Assembly: GCF_020184175.1 (NCBI RefSeq)
Contig: NC_065533.1
Span: forward strand, 43,252,351 to 43,316,350
DNA: 64,000 nt
Reading direction: 5' to 3'
DNA from: Aphis gossypii
Taxonomy: Eukaryota > Arthropoda > Insecta > Hemiptera > Aphididae
Part shown: one piece after another, positions 47,561 to 60,680 of the stretch
Layout: the number at the start of each line of letters is the position of its first letter
Position numbering within the stretch: position 1 is the first letter of the stretch
Position numbers and translations under genes: made by a program
The notes under the pieces: generated by a model
Databases searched by the model: none
Told to the model about the DNA's origin: nothing
Seen by the model: the letters and a program-made list of their open reading frames with translations, nothing else

Positions 47561-49938
47561 GGAAACATCTATGTTATTAAAATATAATTTAAAATACAAT
47601 CGTTTAAATTACGTTCTTGAAAACTAAGTTTGCTTATAAACATTAAATTTATTTTTCCTCAATTGCACAAGAAACTTTTAGGCTTCGTATTAAAATATTA
47701 AAAAATATGTTTTTAGAGTCGCTATTAAATTTTATGAATAGCCAATGGTCAAATTTGGAGTGTTTTAATAACTGTGATCTCTCCATGGCTACTGTACTAC
47801 AATTTGTGAGACACATTTCCAAGTAATATATTACTATTAATAACATTCTAGTTAATTTGTTTACAAGAATAATAAACAGAAAAAAAATACCAATATAATC
47901 TGAAAAATAAGAAAATATATTATATACACAAATATAATCATATAACTTTGATCAGATATAAGATAACTAATTCTTTTTTTAACATAATATTATACATATT
48001 ATCATATAATACGACTCTCAATTTATAAACGAAAAAGATTAGATGTGATAGTAGGGTTTGTGAAATAAAGCTCTCATGAAATAAAGACCGTATATATATA
48101 TTATCAAGCGATATATTGAATTATTTAATACAAAAAAATAAAGGAAAAAACTAAATGCGTTTTAAGCGGTTTTCTGTACAATACAAAGCGAGCACTTCAT
48201 TGTTACCATTATAAATCAGAATAGTAAATAATTCGAATTAATCATTCATTACTGTTACGCAGTCGTGAAATAAAATAACGATTTATTATTCACTATACAG
48301 ATAGGAATTAACATAATCCAGCGATGAATGTACTTGGTATATTCCCCTCAAAAAGAACATGGAAAATTATTATTGTTTTAAGACCGCAATAAAAATACGT
48401 AATATTTGGATTTAATAAGTAGAAATCCAGACTTTAATTAATATATAATTTGTATGATCTGTAAATTTATAGAAAAACTAAATAGATCATATGATTTAAG
48501 TACTTACAGAAAATCATGACTTCATAATTAAATAATATTAACTTCGATTACATATAACAGTATTATTCAGTTCTACATTTTTATTATTATAATTATTATA
48601 AATTAACAAACTTCAACAGATAGGTGCATGAATGCAGTTTATTTCTATAGAATTTTTTTATTTTAAATATATGGCCTGGTATGTATCTAATTAATCATCT
48701 ATTTTATTGGAAATACATTTGTGTTTATTATTATTATTATTTTTCATATCGTAAATACTTTCGATTTTAACTACAAACATGCAACAATAAATATGTGAAA
48801 TTAAATGTACAGTCGTTTTTAAGTGTTTGATTTAAGTAATATTGTGGAAAAAAGGCAGGTACAACAAATTAGTCACATTATAATATTATATTATATTAAA
48901 CAAATTTTTGTGATATCAAATAGTTAACTTATGTACGAACATTACTTTTGATTTTACACTTTTTGAGAATGTAAGGTGGGTTTTCTCACTGCATGTAATC
49001 GATTTTAACTACTGCGTACGGCTTAAATTGGTGACCGTAGCTGGCAGGCATATGGAGTGATTACTCATCATACTTTAACTGGAAAGGTTGAACACATTTT
49101 AAATTACTCATCTATCTTTGTTGAATGACTCTCCCCTCATCAAGTTGACAATAGTACTCAGACAGGTTTTTTATAGTAATTCGAATTATATGCATACATA
49201 TCCACTATCCTTTAGCGAGTATGGATTAGCATACAACACATGGTATTGTGTAGTACTAAAATCAAAAAAAAACCTTTAAGCTTTCTGATGTAACGTTTAT
49301 ATAATTTAGTTTCTCAATATTTATTTTTAAATATACGCATAATCAAAATTTCAGTAAATTGAAAAAGAATTCATGAAGGGTGCGTTTATTCAAATTATTG
49401 TCTGTTATAAAAAAAAAAAATATATATATTATTTGTTTCTAAGACAATTTTGAACTATTCAAATTGTACACGTTAAATATATTTTATAAAGTAAAAATCA
49501 TCAAAATAAAAAATAAATTGATTGCACTTATTGTATTTATAATTACCCAAAAATATATTGTGATTTTTTTTTTTTCTATTAATTATCAGTGAAGATCTTA
49601 ATAAATGTATTCGTTTTTAAATATATATGTTTGCATAATTTAAGGACACCACGAAACAACATTATCAAAGAATAACAATTTATTTTTTATCGTTTTAATA
49701 CTTAAGGTTCTTATTTTTTAATAATAACAATATCACTATTGAATTAATTAAATATTTCGAAGCAGCATATTTTTTTTTTAGTGCTTTTATTTGTAAAATT
49801 TAAATTTTGAACTGTAGTTTTTATAAAAAAAAGTAAATTAATGTGTACGTAAATTATTGATACAATAATTGTATGACCTATAATACTATTATTAATATAT
49901 ATATGACAGATATGGATAAGATACTTATATAGTGATAT
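47561..49938. other. AT-rich desert
   Basis: The minus-strand frame 47649-47846 begins at a non-ATG codon in AT-rich DNA. A slightly GC-richer block at 48960-49150 holds no ORF. Confidence 0.55.
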
Positions 49939-49965
49939 AGAGTATGTACATCTAATACATACTCT
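49939..49965. repeat. Perfect 10-bp inverted repeat with 7-nt loop
   Basis: AGAGTATGTA (49939-49948), loop CATCTAA, then TACATACTCT (49956-49965). Confidence 0.8.
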
Positions 49966-51544
49966 GTGCTTTTAACTTAAAATGAATTAGTATTTTAAAT
50001 ATTTATTTAAGTATTTTTTGAAAAAAATATTTCAATTGTCTAAAATATATTATTATTTATTTTTTTTTTTAATATCTGAGTAACAGTTATTTTATCAAAT
50101 GTCATTATTAACAATACTAATTGTTTTTATTAAATGTATTATTTAATTTTTAAAATGTATTATACGTCATTCTTTAAGTTTACTTAACAATAATTACAGA
50201 TTTATAGTTACAGTAAAACAAACTATAGTATATGAAAAAACTAAAACTAAATTATTCGATTTTAATTAAATAGAGAAATTTCATTTATTTTTAAATTCAA
50301 TATTACTGAATATCATATCTCAATGTATTAAAAATTCTTGATTTTTTTTTTCAAGCTAAGGAAAAAAAGTAAAGTAAAGTTATTAAGAAATATTTAGGAA
50401 TAGCCAATTATGTTTTAAAATATTTCCATAAATTGTTTAAATCTTAAACCAAAAACAAAAACAACTTCCAACTTTCAACTATTTAAATATCTCTTCAATT
50501 TTTATTAATATTATATTATAAAACAAGTTAACCCTTTAAATATTATCCTTAATTTATGAATATTAAATAACTTTCATCAAAAATGAGCTTTAGGCAATCT
50601 GTCCCTAATTTTCTATTCATAAAATTGTATGTTGTATCGTTTTTGTTGTATAAAGTAAAAAATAAAAGTTCATTCTTATACTTGGTACAAATAAATTATT
50701 TTGAAATGAAGAAGCTACTAAATTGCAAACTAGGGAACTTGCCATTTCCCAGTATTTTAAATGTTCAAACTTAAGCTTAAGGCAATACGACTAATTAACA
50801 ATATAGTTCTTAAATTTTATCGTAACTATTAAAACAACTAGAATAGTTAAAATCTATAAAAGATAAATAGAGCAGAATGTAGTTTGAACCATGGATAAAA
50901 GTATCCTACTATGTGTAATATTTAGAATATTTTGTTAGAACCACCAATGGTAAATGGTATCAGTGTCTAAATTAAAAAAAAAACAAAAAGTAGAAAGAGT
51001 TGATCAAGAACTAATTTAGATAATTTTAAAAGAGACCACGGGAATACTTATATCATGTTAAACATTTTAAGTTTATAAACATAATGTATATTTTATAATA
51101 TTATGTAATTTCATTACATTATATTTCCATAATACATTTTATATCCTGAGTAAAATTTAAGCAACTAAATTTGGGGTCCATATTATCAAATAGAAATAAG
51201 TAAAATAAATAAATATGTATATTAATATATAAAATAATGTTTTAATTAAGAAGTCAAGACCTAGAAAAATCAGAAACGATTTATTTGGAAAAATAATCCA
51301 GAATTAAGAAAATTGGAAGACTGTAATCACAATAGTAACCAAGACTATTATGGACTTATAAGTCCAAATGATGATAATAATGATATTTTAAATATTAAAT
51401 TTTAAAATATTTACGCTCTGATGATGTATTAAAAAACAAAATGATGCATACTCTGCAAATAATAATTATGTATGTTTGGGGATATTTTTAAAAAATTATA
51501 ACTTTGTAATCTAGTATTTCTTTTAAAATTAAAATTAAAATTAA
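49966..51544. other. AT-rich desert
   Basis: The frame 50583-50774 has a true ATG (MSFRQSVPNFLFIKLYVVSF) but sits in low-G+C DNA with no other support, so it is regarded as likely chance. Confidence 0.5.
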
Positions 51545-51763
51545 TATTATGGTTTTATTTTAAAAAAGAGAGAGAGACAGAGCGAGGTACCAGTTAGTTT
51601 TGGGAAAATTATCACCATTGCATTATATATTATAGATGAAAACGAAAGTCATCATTTGGCTTCGCAAACATCGATGAAACGTGCTGTTCTGTCAGATCTC
51701 CCACACGCCATCCAAGACTATGGCATATTGCGGTTTTTAAATGAATTCAGTTGTACTAAATGA
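51545..51763 (+). pseudogene. Protein-like 72-codon open stretch, strand ambiguous
   Basis: The plus frame is open from after TAA to TGA. It contains SEVPVSFGKIITIALYIIDE, NESHHLASQTS and MKRAVLSDLPHAIQDYGILR, then FLNEFSCTK. The only in-frame ATG is at 51674, leaving 29 residues. The minus strand is equally open over 51640-51750 (HSLGWRVGDLTEQHVSSMFA, KPNDDFRFHL), so the sense strand cannot be chosen by eye. Being open on both strands within an AT-rich desert suggests an island of formerly coding or mobile-element DNA. The family is not recognised. Confidence 0.3.
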
Positions 51764-52549
51764 TGTTCTTATGATGTTTTATTATTTAGAAGTATTTAAA
51801 ATTATGATTATTGTAAAATGATCACAAGCGACTGGCAGCTGATACGCCTACATTTCCACAATACTTAAAACAACATGGATAAAATAGTATATATACATTT
51901 TAAAATAAATTAAATAAATATTATACAGAAAGAATCGGTTATTTTTTTAAGAACAAAATCTTGTTTTTATTTTTATTTTTTTTTCTAGCGGATGGATACG
52001 TTAATGTTTCCTAAATGTTTTTACATAGTGTAGTGTGTGAGTTTTGTTGCAATAAAGGTACTTGGTGGTATTATATTAAATAATTTATTGAAATAAAACA
52101 ATAGTAGACACCTGTTTAAACTGTTGTATAGAATTATAATAATTAAGTATCTTAATAATAATTCATCTTTAATATCTCTGTTTCTGTTAGGTGATTACTA
52201 TAAAAATATTTTTCTTAGTAAATATCATATGGTTGTAAATAACATGTGTACATTGACTATAATTTAATAAATAAATATAAAAAAAAAAAATAAATTCTTC
52301 AAATTTTAAAGCATGCAATTTAAAACTACTGTTAACCTTTTTATTGCATTTTAGATTTCAGAAAATTGATTGTTATTTGTTTTTCGTCCCAATAAAATTG
52401 AAAGAACGGAACCGCTTGACGTATTAGAACAGACAAGGATATTCTGAAAGACAGATAATAATGTATACGAAGAACGAACTTTACACAAAAGTAATAACGT
52501 TGACAAGTAAATAACATGAACCAGAAGAACAAATCTTTCTCTATCAAAA

Positions 52550-52576
52550 AAATAATAATAATAATAATAATAATAA
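52550..52576. repeat. (AAT)n microsatellite
   Basis: About nine AAT units. Confidence 0.9.
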
Positions 52577-52738
52577 AATAGAATAAATCTCCAGTGACAT
52601 TTTGAAACACGTGGGTGAGCAACATAACTCTTTGAGTAAATGTATGTATAATGATTATAAATTTAACATCGTTTAGGCGGTTTTCATCAGTTTGGGGAAA
52701 AAGATAATTTTGACGTTATCACCGATGACCTCGGTTCT

Positions 52739-52805
52739 GGTGTGTGCGTGCGTCCGTGTGCTTGTGTACGTGTGTATATGTGTATGCGTGTGTGTGGTCG
52801 CTTGT
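52739..52805 (+). repeat. Degenerate (TG)n tract
   Basis: Alternating TG with interspersed C and TA (GTGTGCGTGCGTCCGTGTGC). It explains the valine/cysteine-rich frame through this position. Confidence 0.85.
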
Positions 52806-53116
52806 GTGGAAAAATTCGTATATACATTATGTATATATTTTCAGGTAAATAGAAGTTTAAAAAGGTTTTTTTTTTATTTTGTCAAAATGTATGGTAGAAA
52901 GATTGTATCTAAGTGAACGCCACACCGCCGCCATATAATGGGCGTGACCGACAGGGCTTTTACTTTTGGTCATGCAGGATTTTATAATAATGTAATGATA
53001 AGAACTAATCAGTTTGACATGTAAGAATGTGGTAGGGGGGTCCTTAACCGGCAGTTTCGTGAGCTAATACAAGATATCGTGATTTTTTTTATTTTTGGTG
53101 TAATAGGTACATAATA

Positions 53117-53144
53117 TATTATTATTATTATTATTATTATTATT
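53117..53144. repeat. (ATT)n microsatellite
   Basis: About nine ATT units. Confidence 0.9.
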
Positions 53145-54112
53145 CTGTTAGCAAGCTACTTGTAGTTTTCCTATCTAAATTACTTACAATAATGAAATAC
53201 ACCACAATATTGATAAATGGTTTTCAGAGTACCTACTTATCCCTTCGGTGTATGACTATAAAAGTATTATAGCACAAGTCTTTTTGTACAATTGAAAACA
53301 AATATGTATAAATCTCCTTCAAACCTTTTGTCAAACGATTTAATGACATAAAATATTATTAAACGTGTACCTACTATGAATAATATTAAATTATAGGTAC
53401 TGTATAAATAACATATATAGGTGTACAATATAGCTCGTTTACTATTCAATTAAGTGAAACGATAAAACAGTTTGATCATTATATTTCTATTAGGTTTACA
53501 AACGCTACAAAACGGTACGGTACTAAAATGAACGTAAAATGATAATTTAAGCTCAATAGTAGTAGTCAATTAGGGAAATATTCTCAAAAATCGAAAATGT
53601 TCATCATTGGTAGATTATCATTATAACTGCAATTTCATTGTAACTCTACGGCCGGTGGCCAAAAATGATCTACGAATCATAAACGGAGTTTAATTAAACG
53701 AAATTAAGTGTTTAATGTTTTTGGTGTTCCCGCAAGGCATTTTGATAATTATACAATGTATTTGTAATGTAGAACAAAGAGAAATTATTTTGATAAGCTA
53801 TTTTTAAGTGGCACACATCTTGAAATCTCGACAACCTTTTTATTCTGGTTTATAATATTATTTTTATCTTTATTTCTACTTTAACTAGTATTTATACTCC
53901 TACTTGTGTAACGTTATTTACATCATTATTTTTTCATCCGTCGAGTTCAAACTTCAGACAGTCGGTCATTGACATAAAAAAAAAAAAAATGTTGACGTGG
54001 TGACGTCTACAGCATCTCAACGCCAATCAAAATATTTACTAGATTTTACAGTTATAGTAATGATATAATGAAATAAAATATATCGTTTTAGAAAATGACG
54101 AATTCACAGTAG

Positions 54113-54364
54113 GCATGTTATGGCAATTTGTTGGTGACGTTTCCTAATTCATCATGCTCTAGGAAAGACTATACTAATAATAACATATCGATCATGATAT
54201 TTCATGAACAATCTTCACTCGGCCCGACTAGACGAAGAAGATTAAACGAAAAAATAAAACTCCCATTCAAGTATGGGATTGAAATTACCTTCCATGCATG
54301 TGGTGTATGGATTTCCTGTGTTAGGAAAGGGCGTATGTTTGAATTTCACAAAATATTATTATAA
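54113..54364 (+). pseudogene. Protein-like 83-codon open stretch without an early ATG
   Basis: The frame is open from after TAG to TAA and reads TFPNSSCSRKDYTNNNISIM, IFHEQSSLGPTRRRRLNEKI, KLPFKYGIEITFHACGVWIS and CVRKGRMFEFHKILL. Residue mix includes an arginine run and spaced cysteines. CGAATTCACAG just upstream is a weak acceptor, but the frame is not open at its exact edge. It is a possible exon or coding relic of unknown family. Confidence 0.25.
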
Positions 54365-54535
54365 TTATTTTCTTCGATGACTATAATATAAACGTTAGCT
54401 ACTTTTTTCCTCCGACAGTGCAGTGTATGCATATGTGAGGTACTATTATATTTTACGTTAGTGTACTCGACAGTGATAAGCGGCTTTTAAAAGAATGTCT
54501 CCGAAGATCAAACGGTTTGCTTTAGTATTGTCTTG

Positions 54536-54571
54536 ACGGTGACACAAAAGAACTGTGTCACTATTCACCGT
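54536..54571. repeat. Compound hairpin GTGACACA / TGTGTCAC
   Basis: GTGACACA (54539-54546) pairs perfectly with TGTGTCAC (54554-54561) across a 7-nt loop. ACGGTGA (54536-54542) can alternatively pair with TCACCGT (54565-54571), giving two competing stems. Confidence 0.75.
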
Positions 54572-56565
54572 TCTATACACATCAACTTGAACGTGTATAC
54601 ATATTGTTATTATCTGGAGGAGGTGTCGGATCCGTGAACACCGATGGTGAACGAGATATCGAGAATATATAATGTTTAATAAAATTATATATAATTATTA
54701 TAATAGTTTGATACGTACCAAGTCGTAGTATAGGGTTTTTTAATTTACCGTTGTCATTTATTCGGAAAAAAATGTTGCCCTCACAATTATTATAAATTCG
54801 TAGATTGCTATTTTCTTAAAATTAACTCAAAAGTGTATATTTTTTTCAGACCTTCAGTGCTAGATTAAAAATCATAAAAAATAACCACAATAATAAATTT
54901 AAAAAAATAATCTATCATGTTCATGTTAACTAATACAATCTTGACGTACAAATTACAAAATATTTAAATTAGAATAACTTACTCGTCAAGCTATTATATT
55001 ATGTTATGCATTTTTTTTTACTTTTTTTTTTTTTTTGTAGCAGCTAATGTATGTTAACACTAAGGTATTAGTATTTATAATTCTTTAATTTATTTTGACA
55101 TATTTGTCAACAATTCCAATAAGTTCCATAAAACCTTGTATGTAACTAGTATTATAAACTATAAAGTAATATCTCTATTTCTAAATTACAAAAATGTTAC
55201 ATATTTTGGGATATTACAATCACGAAAGTCACTGACAAATGAATTAAATATATGATGATAATACGGTACTCGGTTCTATTGAAAAATGTCAGTCAAAGAG
55301 TCAATAATTATGTCTTAGATCACTATTATTTCTTGATGAGTGGATTGAATGTAACGTGACTATATTGAATGCTTACCAGATTAGGCATTACTTACCTTGA
55401 CCTCTTCGGTGATGGTCATTCAAAATCAGCAATATTAACGAAATCCCATTAAGTTCAATGGACGATATGATATTTAATGATGTACAAATGATAGTAAGTC
55501 AACATATTTTAGTATTAAATTTTGAAACAAACATAAATAAATTACTATATTTTAGTTTTCAACAATGCAATGTACCTATTTTGCCTATACGTGTCGCCGT
55601 CGGTTATTTAATGTAAAAAAAATCCAGACAATAATACATAGAAGCAAATATTCTTGTTCACTATTTGTTCACTAAATACTACAGTATCTAAATATTAAAT
55701 TTAAACTATATACATAATAATATGGTTTTATGAAAATGGCCCAAATTACAAAGCGGACAGTCTCATTAGATCACCGTACAAGTGTAAGATACGGTGACAA
55801 TCGATTTTACTATTGGACCATCTGCAATCTATTTGATAATATTATAAGGTATTTGAAATAAGTACGCTAGACGAAGTATGATACCAACACAAATATCCGG
55901 TATTGTGTTCAAAGTGTCTCAGTGCGTCACGGTAAACAGTTTCAATAATCCAGTTTCCTGTTCGACTTTTGTTGGTTCACGGGATCAGAAATGCCATACG
56001 TGAATAATATTACATTATTATTATTGTATAAATTGGATAATCGTTCATAATTCGCTTCAATGACAACTAATAATAATTGGGATCACAATTGTGACACAAA
56101 TACATACTCACACACACACATACACACATCCGTATACATAATTATGTCATCAAGTAACAGCTGTCCGGATGCAGCATCTTGATACATCCATACTACGGAA
56201 TCGATGCAAGTCCTGCTTTATATCAAATAACATAAAAAAAGGATATAATTATTATATACCGACATATAATAACCAAAATAGATCTATTAAAGCTTCAATA
56301 TTTCTGAAAATCTAATCGAAATGAAATCCTAAAGAGTAGATAAAAACAATGATATTTGGTTATATGCTTAAATTACAAAAACATCGTATGTCCAATGCAT
56401 ATTTTGAAATAAAAATTGATTAATAATAGTCAAACACATATTTTTTACCGATTTCCGAAATTTTGAACATTTTTAAGATGATCTAAGCATATCTCACCAA
56501 CAAATAATAATGTTAAATGTAAGTACATATTTAAAATAATATGATAGGGGGAACTGCTTTTGTCA
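54572..56565. other. AT-rich spacer
   Basis: A short CA run lies near 56107-56128. No gene seen. Confidence 0.55.
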
Positions 56566-56587
56566 AATATATCATATATGATATATT
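56566..56587. repeat. Perfect 22-bp palindrome
   Basis: Self-complementary over its whole length: AATATATCATA followed directly by TATGATATATT. Confidence 0.85.
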
Positions 56588-59331
56588 GTATACGATGTCG
56601 TATATTTTATTGTTTCATCATAAAACTATAGTTATATATAATTTTTAAGCTAGTACCTACACATTGCATAATTGTCCAAATTGATTTGTGTCACGAATAG
56701 TTAAAATTAATCTAAATATTTTTTAAATTGCAGCGTATTTAGAATATAAATATATATATAACAGACAAAAGCTTCTAATATTTGCGCTCAATATTTTTTG
56801 TATCTTTTAGATCTAATATCGTTATTTTTCCGTTGAAATATCTGGTTTTATAAAATGTTGAACAGGTAATTTTTTAACTTTGAATATGTAACAATATTTA
56901 ACTATTTAAAACAATTATACTATTATTTGTTAGTAATTTATAATATTACTTTTTTTATTTTTCTATTATATTATTGTTATTGGTGATATTTTTTAATGTC
57001 TACAGTAAACCCTTTAATTGAACCATGTATCTCTAGATTATTGACTAAAAATATATAATTTAAGCAACATTAATAATATAGTTAAATCTAAAAATAATAT
57101 TTATTTTTATAAATATCAAAATGAAATTAAAAATATTTATTATATGAATCATAAAATCATAACTTGTGCATTTGCAATTTATAAACATTTAAGAATTCTA
57201 AGCAAATATTAGATTTTGCGAAACTATTAAGCCCCATGCTTGCCAAAAACGGCCATAAATGGTATTATTTGCAGGAGTTTTTTAATATAAAGGTCACACA
57301 ATTTTATTTTTTATTTGTTATTTTATTTGTTGATGTTGGAAAACGATTTTGTTGACATTTTTTTCTTATTCCTACAATCATCATCGATATATTTACAAAA
57401 ATCATTACTACATTTTTATTACAAACTTGAAACTATGTTTTAAAAATAGTGTATACAATACATATACTTAACTAACTTTATATTGTTAAATTAATAACAA
57501 TAGTTATTACAGACGAGTGCAGTTGTTGATAAAACGATGATGGTATTTACTATTTATATCGTATCAAAAGCGACGTTTATTGAAAGTCGGAGATACTGCT
57601 CTATTTATGATGACATCTGTAAAAAGCGTCAACAACTATAACGCAAATCATTTTATGGTTTCAAAATAATGTCTATTATTATCTATTAAAAGTTAATTAT
57701 TCTAGTAGGTATTAGTTATATCTAATAAATAATTATCAGTTGTAGTAATACATTTTCATCAAATATTTTCGAAGCACTGTTACTGAATTATAGTTAATAA
57801 CATGACTAGGTTCATAAAGTTATTTAGTAACTATTATTTTTAAAACGCATTTTTTTATTTGATTTTTTTGGTCAATTTATATTTTTGTTTATAAAAATAA
57901 AATTTTTAATTAAGTTTTATGTACCTAAGAATTTCTTTGATTATTAAGTAGGTAATTATAATAAAAAAAGGTTATTAATTAAAATTCTTTGGAACTAATG
58001 TTTGAAAACACGAATAATTATTTTTCTTTGATTATAATTAAATGTTCGACCAACCACCATAATATTATAGCCATTTTGAATACGATTATATTATATAATA
58101 ATATTTTGAATACGACTAAAAACATTTTATTGATTGATATTTAAACATAAAATATTGACTGATGGTAAACTTTCTCTCTCGACTTACTTGTACAACTAAT
58201 TTTTTTTAACCTATTAATATACATTAATTATTATACTTCTATCATTAGCAACATTCATAGTATTTGCATGATTTGTTTTTGTTATCACTACGACTATGAT
58301 TTTCAATTACAAACATATTATAGATTTGTCAAATAAAGTGACTACTTACATAAGATATTATTCTAAAACACTGAAAGACCTAAGTGTTCATACAATGTAT
58401 TTCCATAAAAACGTTTCAAAAAGTGTTGTCAGAAGTTGTTATATTTCTTCAACGTAACCACAATTCTTTAAATAATTATTCAGTATACACGATAAACCAT
58501 ATATTAAAATAAACATATTTACATAGAATAAAGCTAACTGTGAGTCTTACGTCTAGCTCATTTCCATTTGATAAACTCATGAAATTAGTAACTTACCTTT
58601 AGGATTGTCCAATAAACGAGTTTATGTCGTGACTGGTCACGAACAAATGAAAATGTGACCCTTAATTAATGAGTCATTTACACGTAATTTAACCCATACA
58701 CGGTTCACATCAAATGTATAGGTTAAAATATTATAGTAAAACAAACACAAGTATGTATGGCACGGCAGCTATAATATACAATCACGTAACGAGTAAACAA
58801 GTACATTAAATCATTTTGAATCACATATTTTTATTTTGAAACTTTTTTAAGTTGTGAAAAGTTAATAGTGACGCGGTGTACGAAACACGTGTTTTATTAT
58901 TTTTTTTATGTTTATTTGTGTATTAACTTGACATAATTGTGTTAAATAGCTTGACAAAAGTATACGTAAAAACGATTACACCTTTTATTCGATATTTATG
59001 ACGTAAGTACTCTGTATCACACAAAAATCGATACATACAGTGACACATATGTCGCAAACTATTTGGAAAATTACCAATATGTCGTGTCACGTACGAACAT
59101 ATTCTCGGATTGTCAACGGTCGGCGTTAAGGTTATGATATTCAGTGTCGTACTTTGCTAATTCAATTTTGTATAAATATCAAGAAAACATAAAATATTAT
59201 TATGTAACAAGTGCTCGATAGCCGCAAGTGGTCCACCCATGTTCAATAACACGACGATAATAAATTCACGATGTTGATTTGAAAATACAAAAAAACACCG
59301 ACGATACATGCAAGGGTAACGCAAAGAGTAG
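56588..59331. other. AT-rich desert grading into a GC-richer edge
   Basis: Nothing supportable up to about 58.85 kb. From there CpG density increases (GTGACGCGGTGTACG near 58869, GTCAACGGTCGGCG near 59113). Confidence 0.55.
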
Positions 59332-59640
59332 TTTGGCACAGTTGTATTACCGCGGTGTAATGTGACTAGGTGCGTTTCGGTGATTCAAGATGATGGACCG
59401 TACCTTTGGTATGAGATGAAGGAAAAACCTCGCCGGATCCGGTTACAATCGTCACGAAACGGATATGGTGACCGGACGAAATTATCTAAACCCGCGATTC
59501 ACATCACGCGGTCTCAGGGGACTCGAAAGTGGATTCACCGCTTGGGTATCGCTAGAAGAGGACCATTGACACAATGTCTTTGGCGGTGTTCTCAGACCGT
59601 GAATACGCTACAAGCTGGAGCACGCGGATACTTACTTTGA
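59332..59640 (+). CDS. Longest GC-rich plus-strand open frame (102 codons), unrecognised
   Basis: The frame is open from after TAG to TGA at 59638-59640. The first ATG is at 59416, giving 74 residues that start MKEKPRRIRLQSSRNGYGDR and include TKLSKPAIHITRSQGTRKWI, then HRLGIARRGPLTQCLWRCSQ. It is strongly basic. G+C is near half, which makes a long open frame easier by chance. No splice border is clear, though TGTTCTCAG occurs within it. The opposite strand has a strong GTAAGTAT donor at 59635, so the plus-strand reading competes with a minus-strand exon. It could be a short gene, an exon with unseen borders, or chance. Confidence 0.25.
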   Translation, partial: FGTVVLPRCNVTRCVSVIQDDGPYLWYEMKEKPRRIRLQSSRNGYGDRTKLSKPAIHITRSQGTRKWIHRLGIARRGPLTQCLWRCSQTVNTLQAGARGYLL

Positions 59641-59843
59641 AACATCAAAGGGGAAAAATATAGTGGGCCGGCGATAAAAAGTAAAGAAAAAAAAATGATA
59701 ATAAAAGGAACAGTATATAAGGAGGAGGAAGAGCTCTCTTTTAGAGTTTTCTTTTTTCTTTTCTTATTATTTTCCCCTTGTACGTAAGAGTGCGTCGAGT
59801 GCACGTGGTTTTCTCTAAAGGCGGTCGCCTCTCGTTCACCGTT
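59636..59843 (-). other. Candidate minus-strand exon ending at a strong GTAAGTAT donor
   Basis: On the minus strand the frame is open from 59843 and reaches TTTCAAA^GTAAGTAT at 59635. The peptide reads NGEREATAFRENHVHSTHSY, then a lysine-rich stretch and a serine run. It then enters a hydrophobic segment TVPFIIIFFSLLFIAGPLYF followed by SPLMFQ, which could span a membrane. There is no ATG near the start, so it would be an internal exon (no acceptor seen) or untranslated leader. It competes with the plus-strand frame at 59332-59640. Confidence 0.25.
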
Positions 59844-60680
59844 TTACAGCATTAATATATATATATATATATACAGTAATCGCAATGGTGTTTTACACAA
59901 CATAGGTACAGTATACAGCGCTTTTCGCGCGTATAAAAAGTGAATATCGAAAGTACACAAATGAATAGTCACCGAGCACAGTTTTGCGGCACAAGCGTTT
60001 TTCGGACAGTAATTGAAAGCAAAACGGGGTCGTAGTGTCATTGGTGTAGGATGTAATCACGTTGACGTTGATCTGTGTGTGCATTTCTTTTACTCGCTTG
60101 TATAAGGATATGGCGAAGAGGTTTTAAGAAATCGCACACAATGTGAACTCCAAGCGGCTCAAAGGAAGCTTTTCATTTTTGACACAATAAATTTTAAGAG
60201 TACTAAATAACGATGATCATAAGGATTTTTATCCGTTCTTTTGGGTTTGACAATCTTACTCCGTTATATACGATATTCGAAAAAAAAACATTTTTTACGA
60301 GTCATTTAAGATCTAACGTCTTATTACACGTAGTTATAAGGTACTCTAGATGTATGCACTTTATATATATATACATATATTTTTATTTTGAGACTCACCA
60401 GGTCTTAAAAATGATCAGATGTCATTATAATGAAAATAGATACACGATGAATAATCTTCAGTATTTGGTGCAGTTATTTGTTTGATAATTGAATGTATTA
60501 TTTACAGCAGTGAAATTAAATTAAATTAATTAAATTTTATACACAAGCGTGTGAGAATATAGTCGATGGTTATTTTATTATTGTTTAATAGTTGTACTCG
60601 AGGTACAATGCTAACACTATTCGACGGTAGGTAATGAAAAGATTTGTTTTATTTTTCGTTTTTATCGTTCGTATGAAATA
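59844..60680. other. GC-richer to AT-rich transition, possible upstream regulatory DNA
   Basis: An AT tract at 59853-59873 separates the exon-like zone from GCGCTTTTCGCGCG near 59920. Minus frames at 59844-60084 start at non-ATG codons. Confidence 0.35.

Larger units (their letters stand above)
51764..54112. other. AT-rich spacer with microsatellites
   Basis: (AAT)n at 52550-52576 and (ATT)n at 53117-53144. A degenerate TG tract occupies about 52739-52805. A small GC patch CCACACCGCCGCC lies near 52920. Confidence 0.55.
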
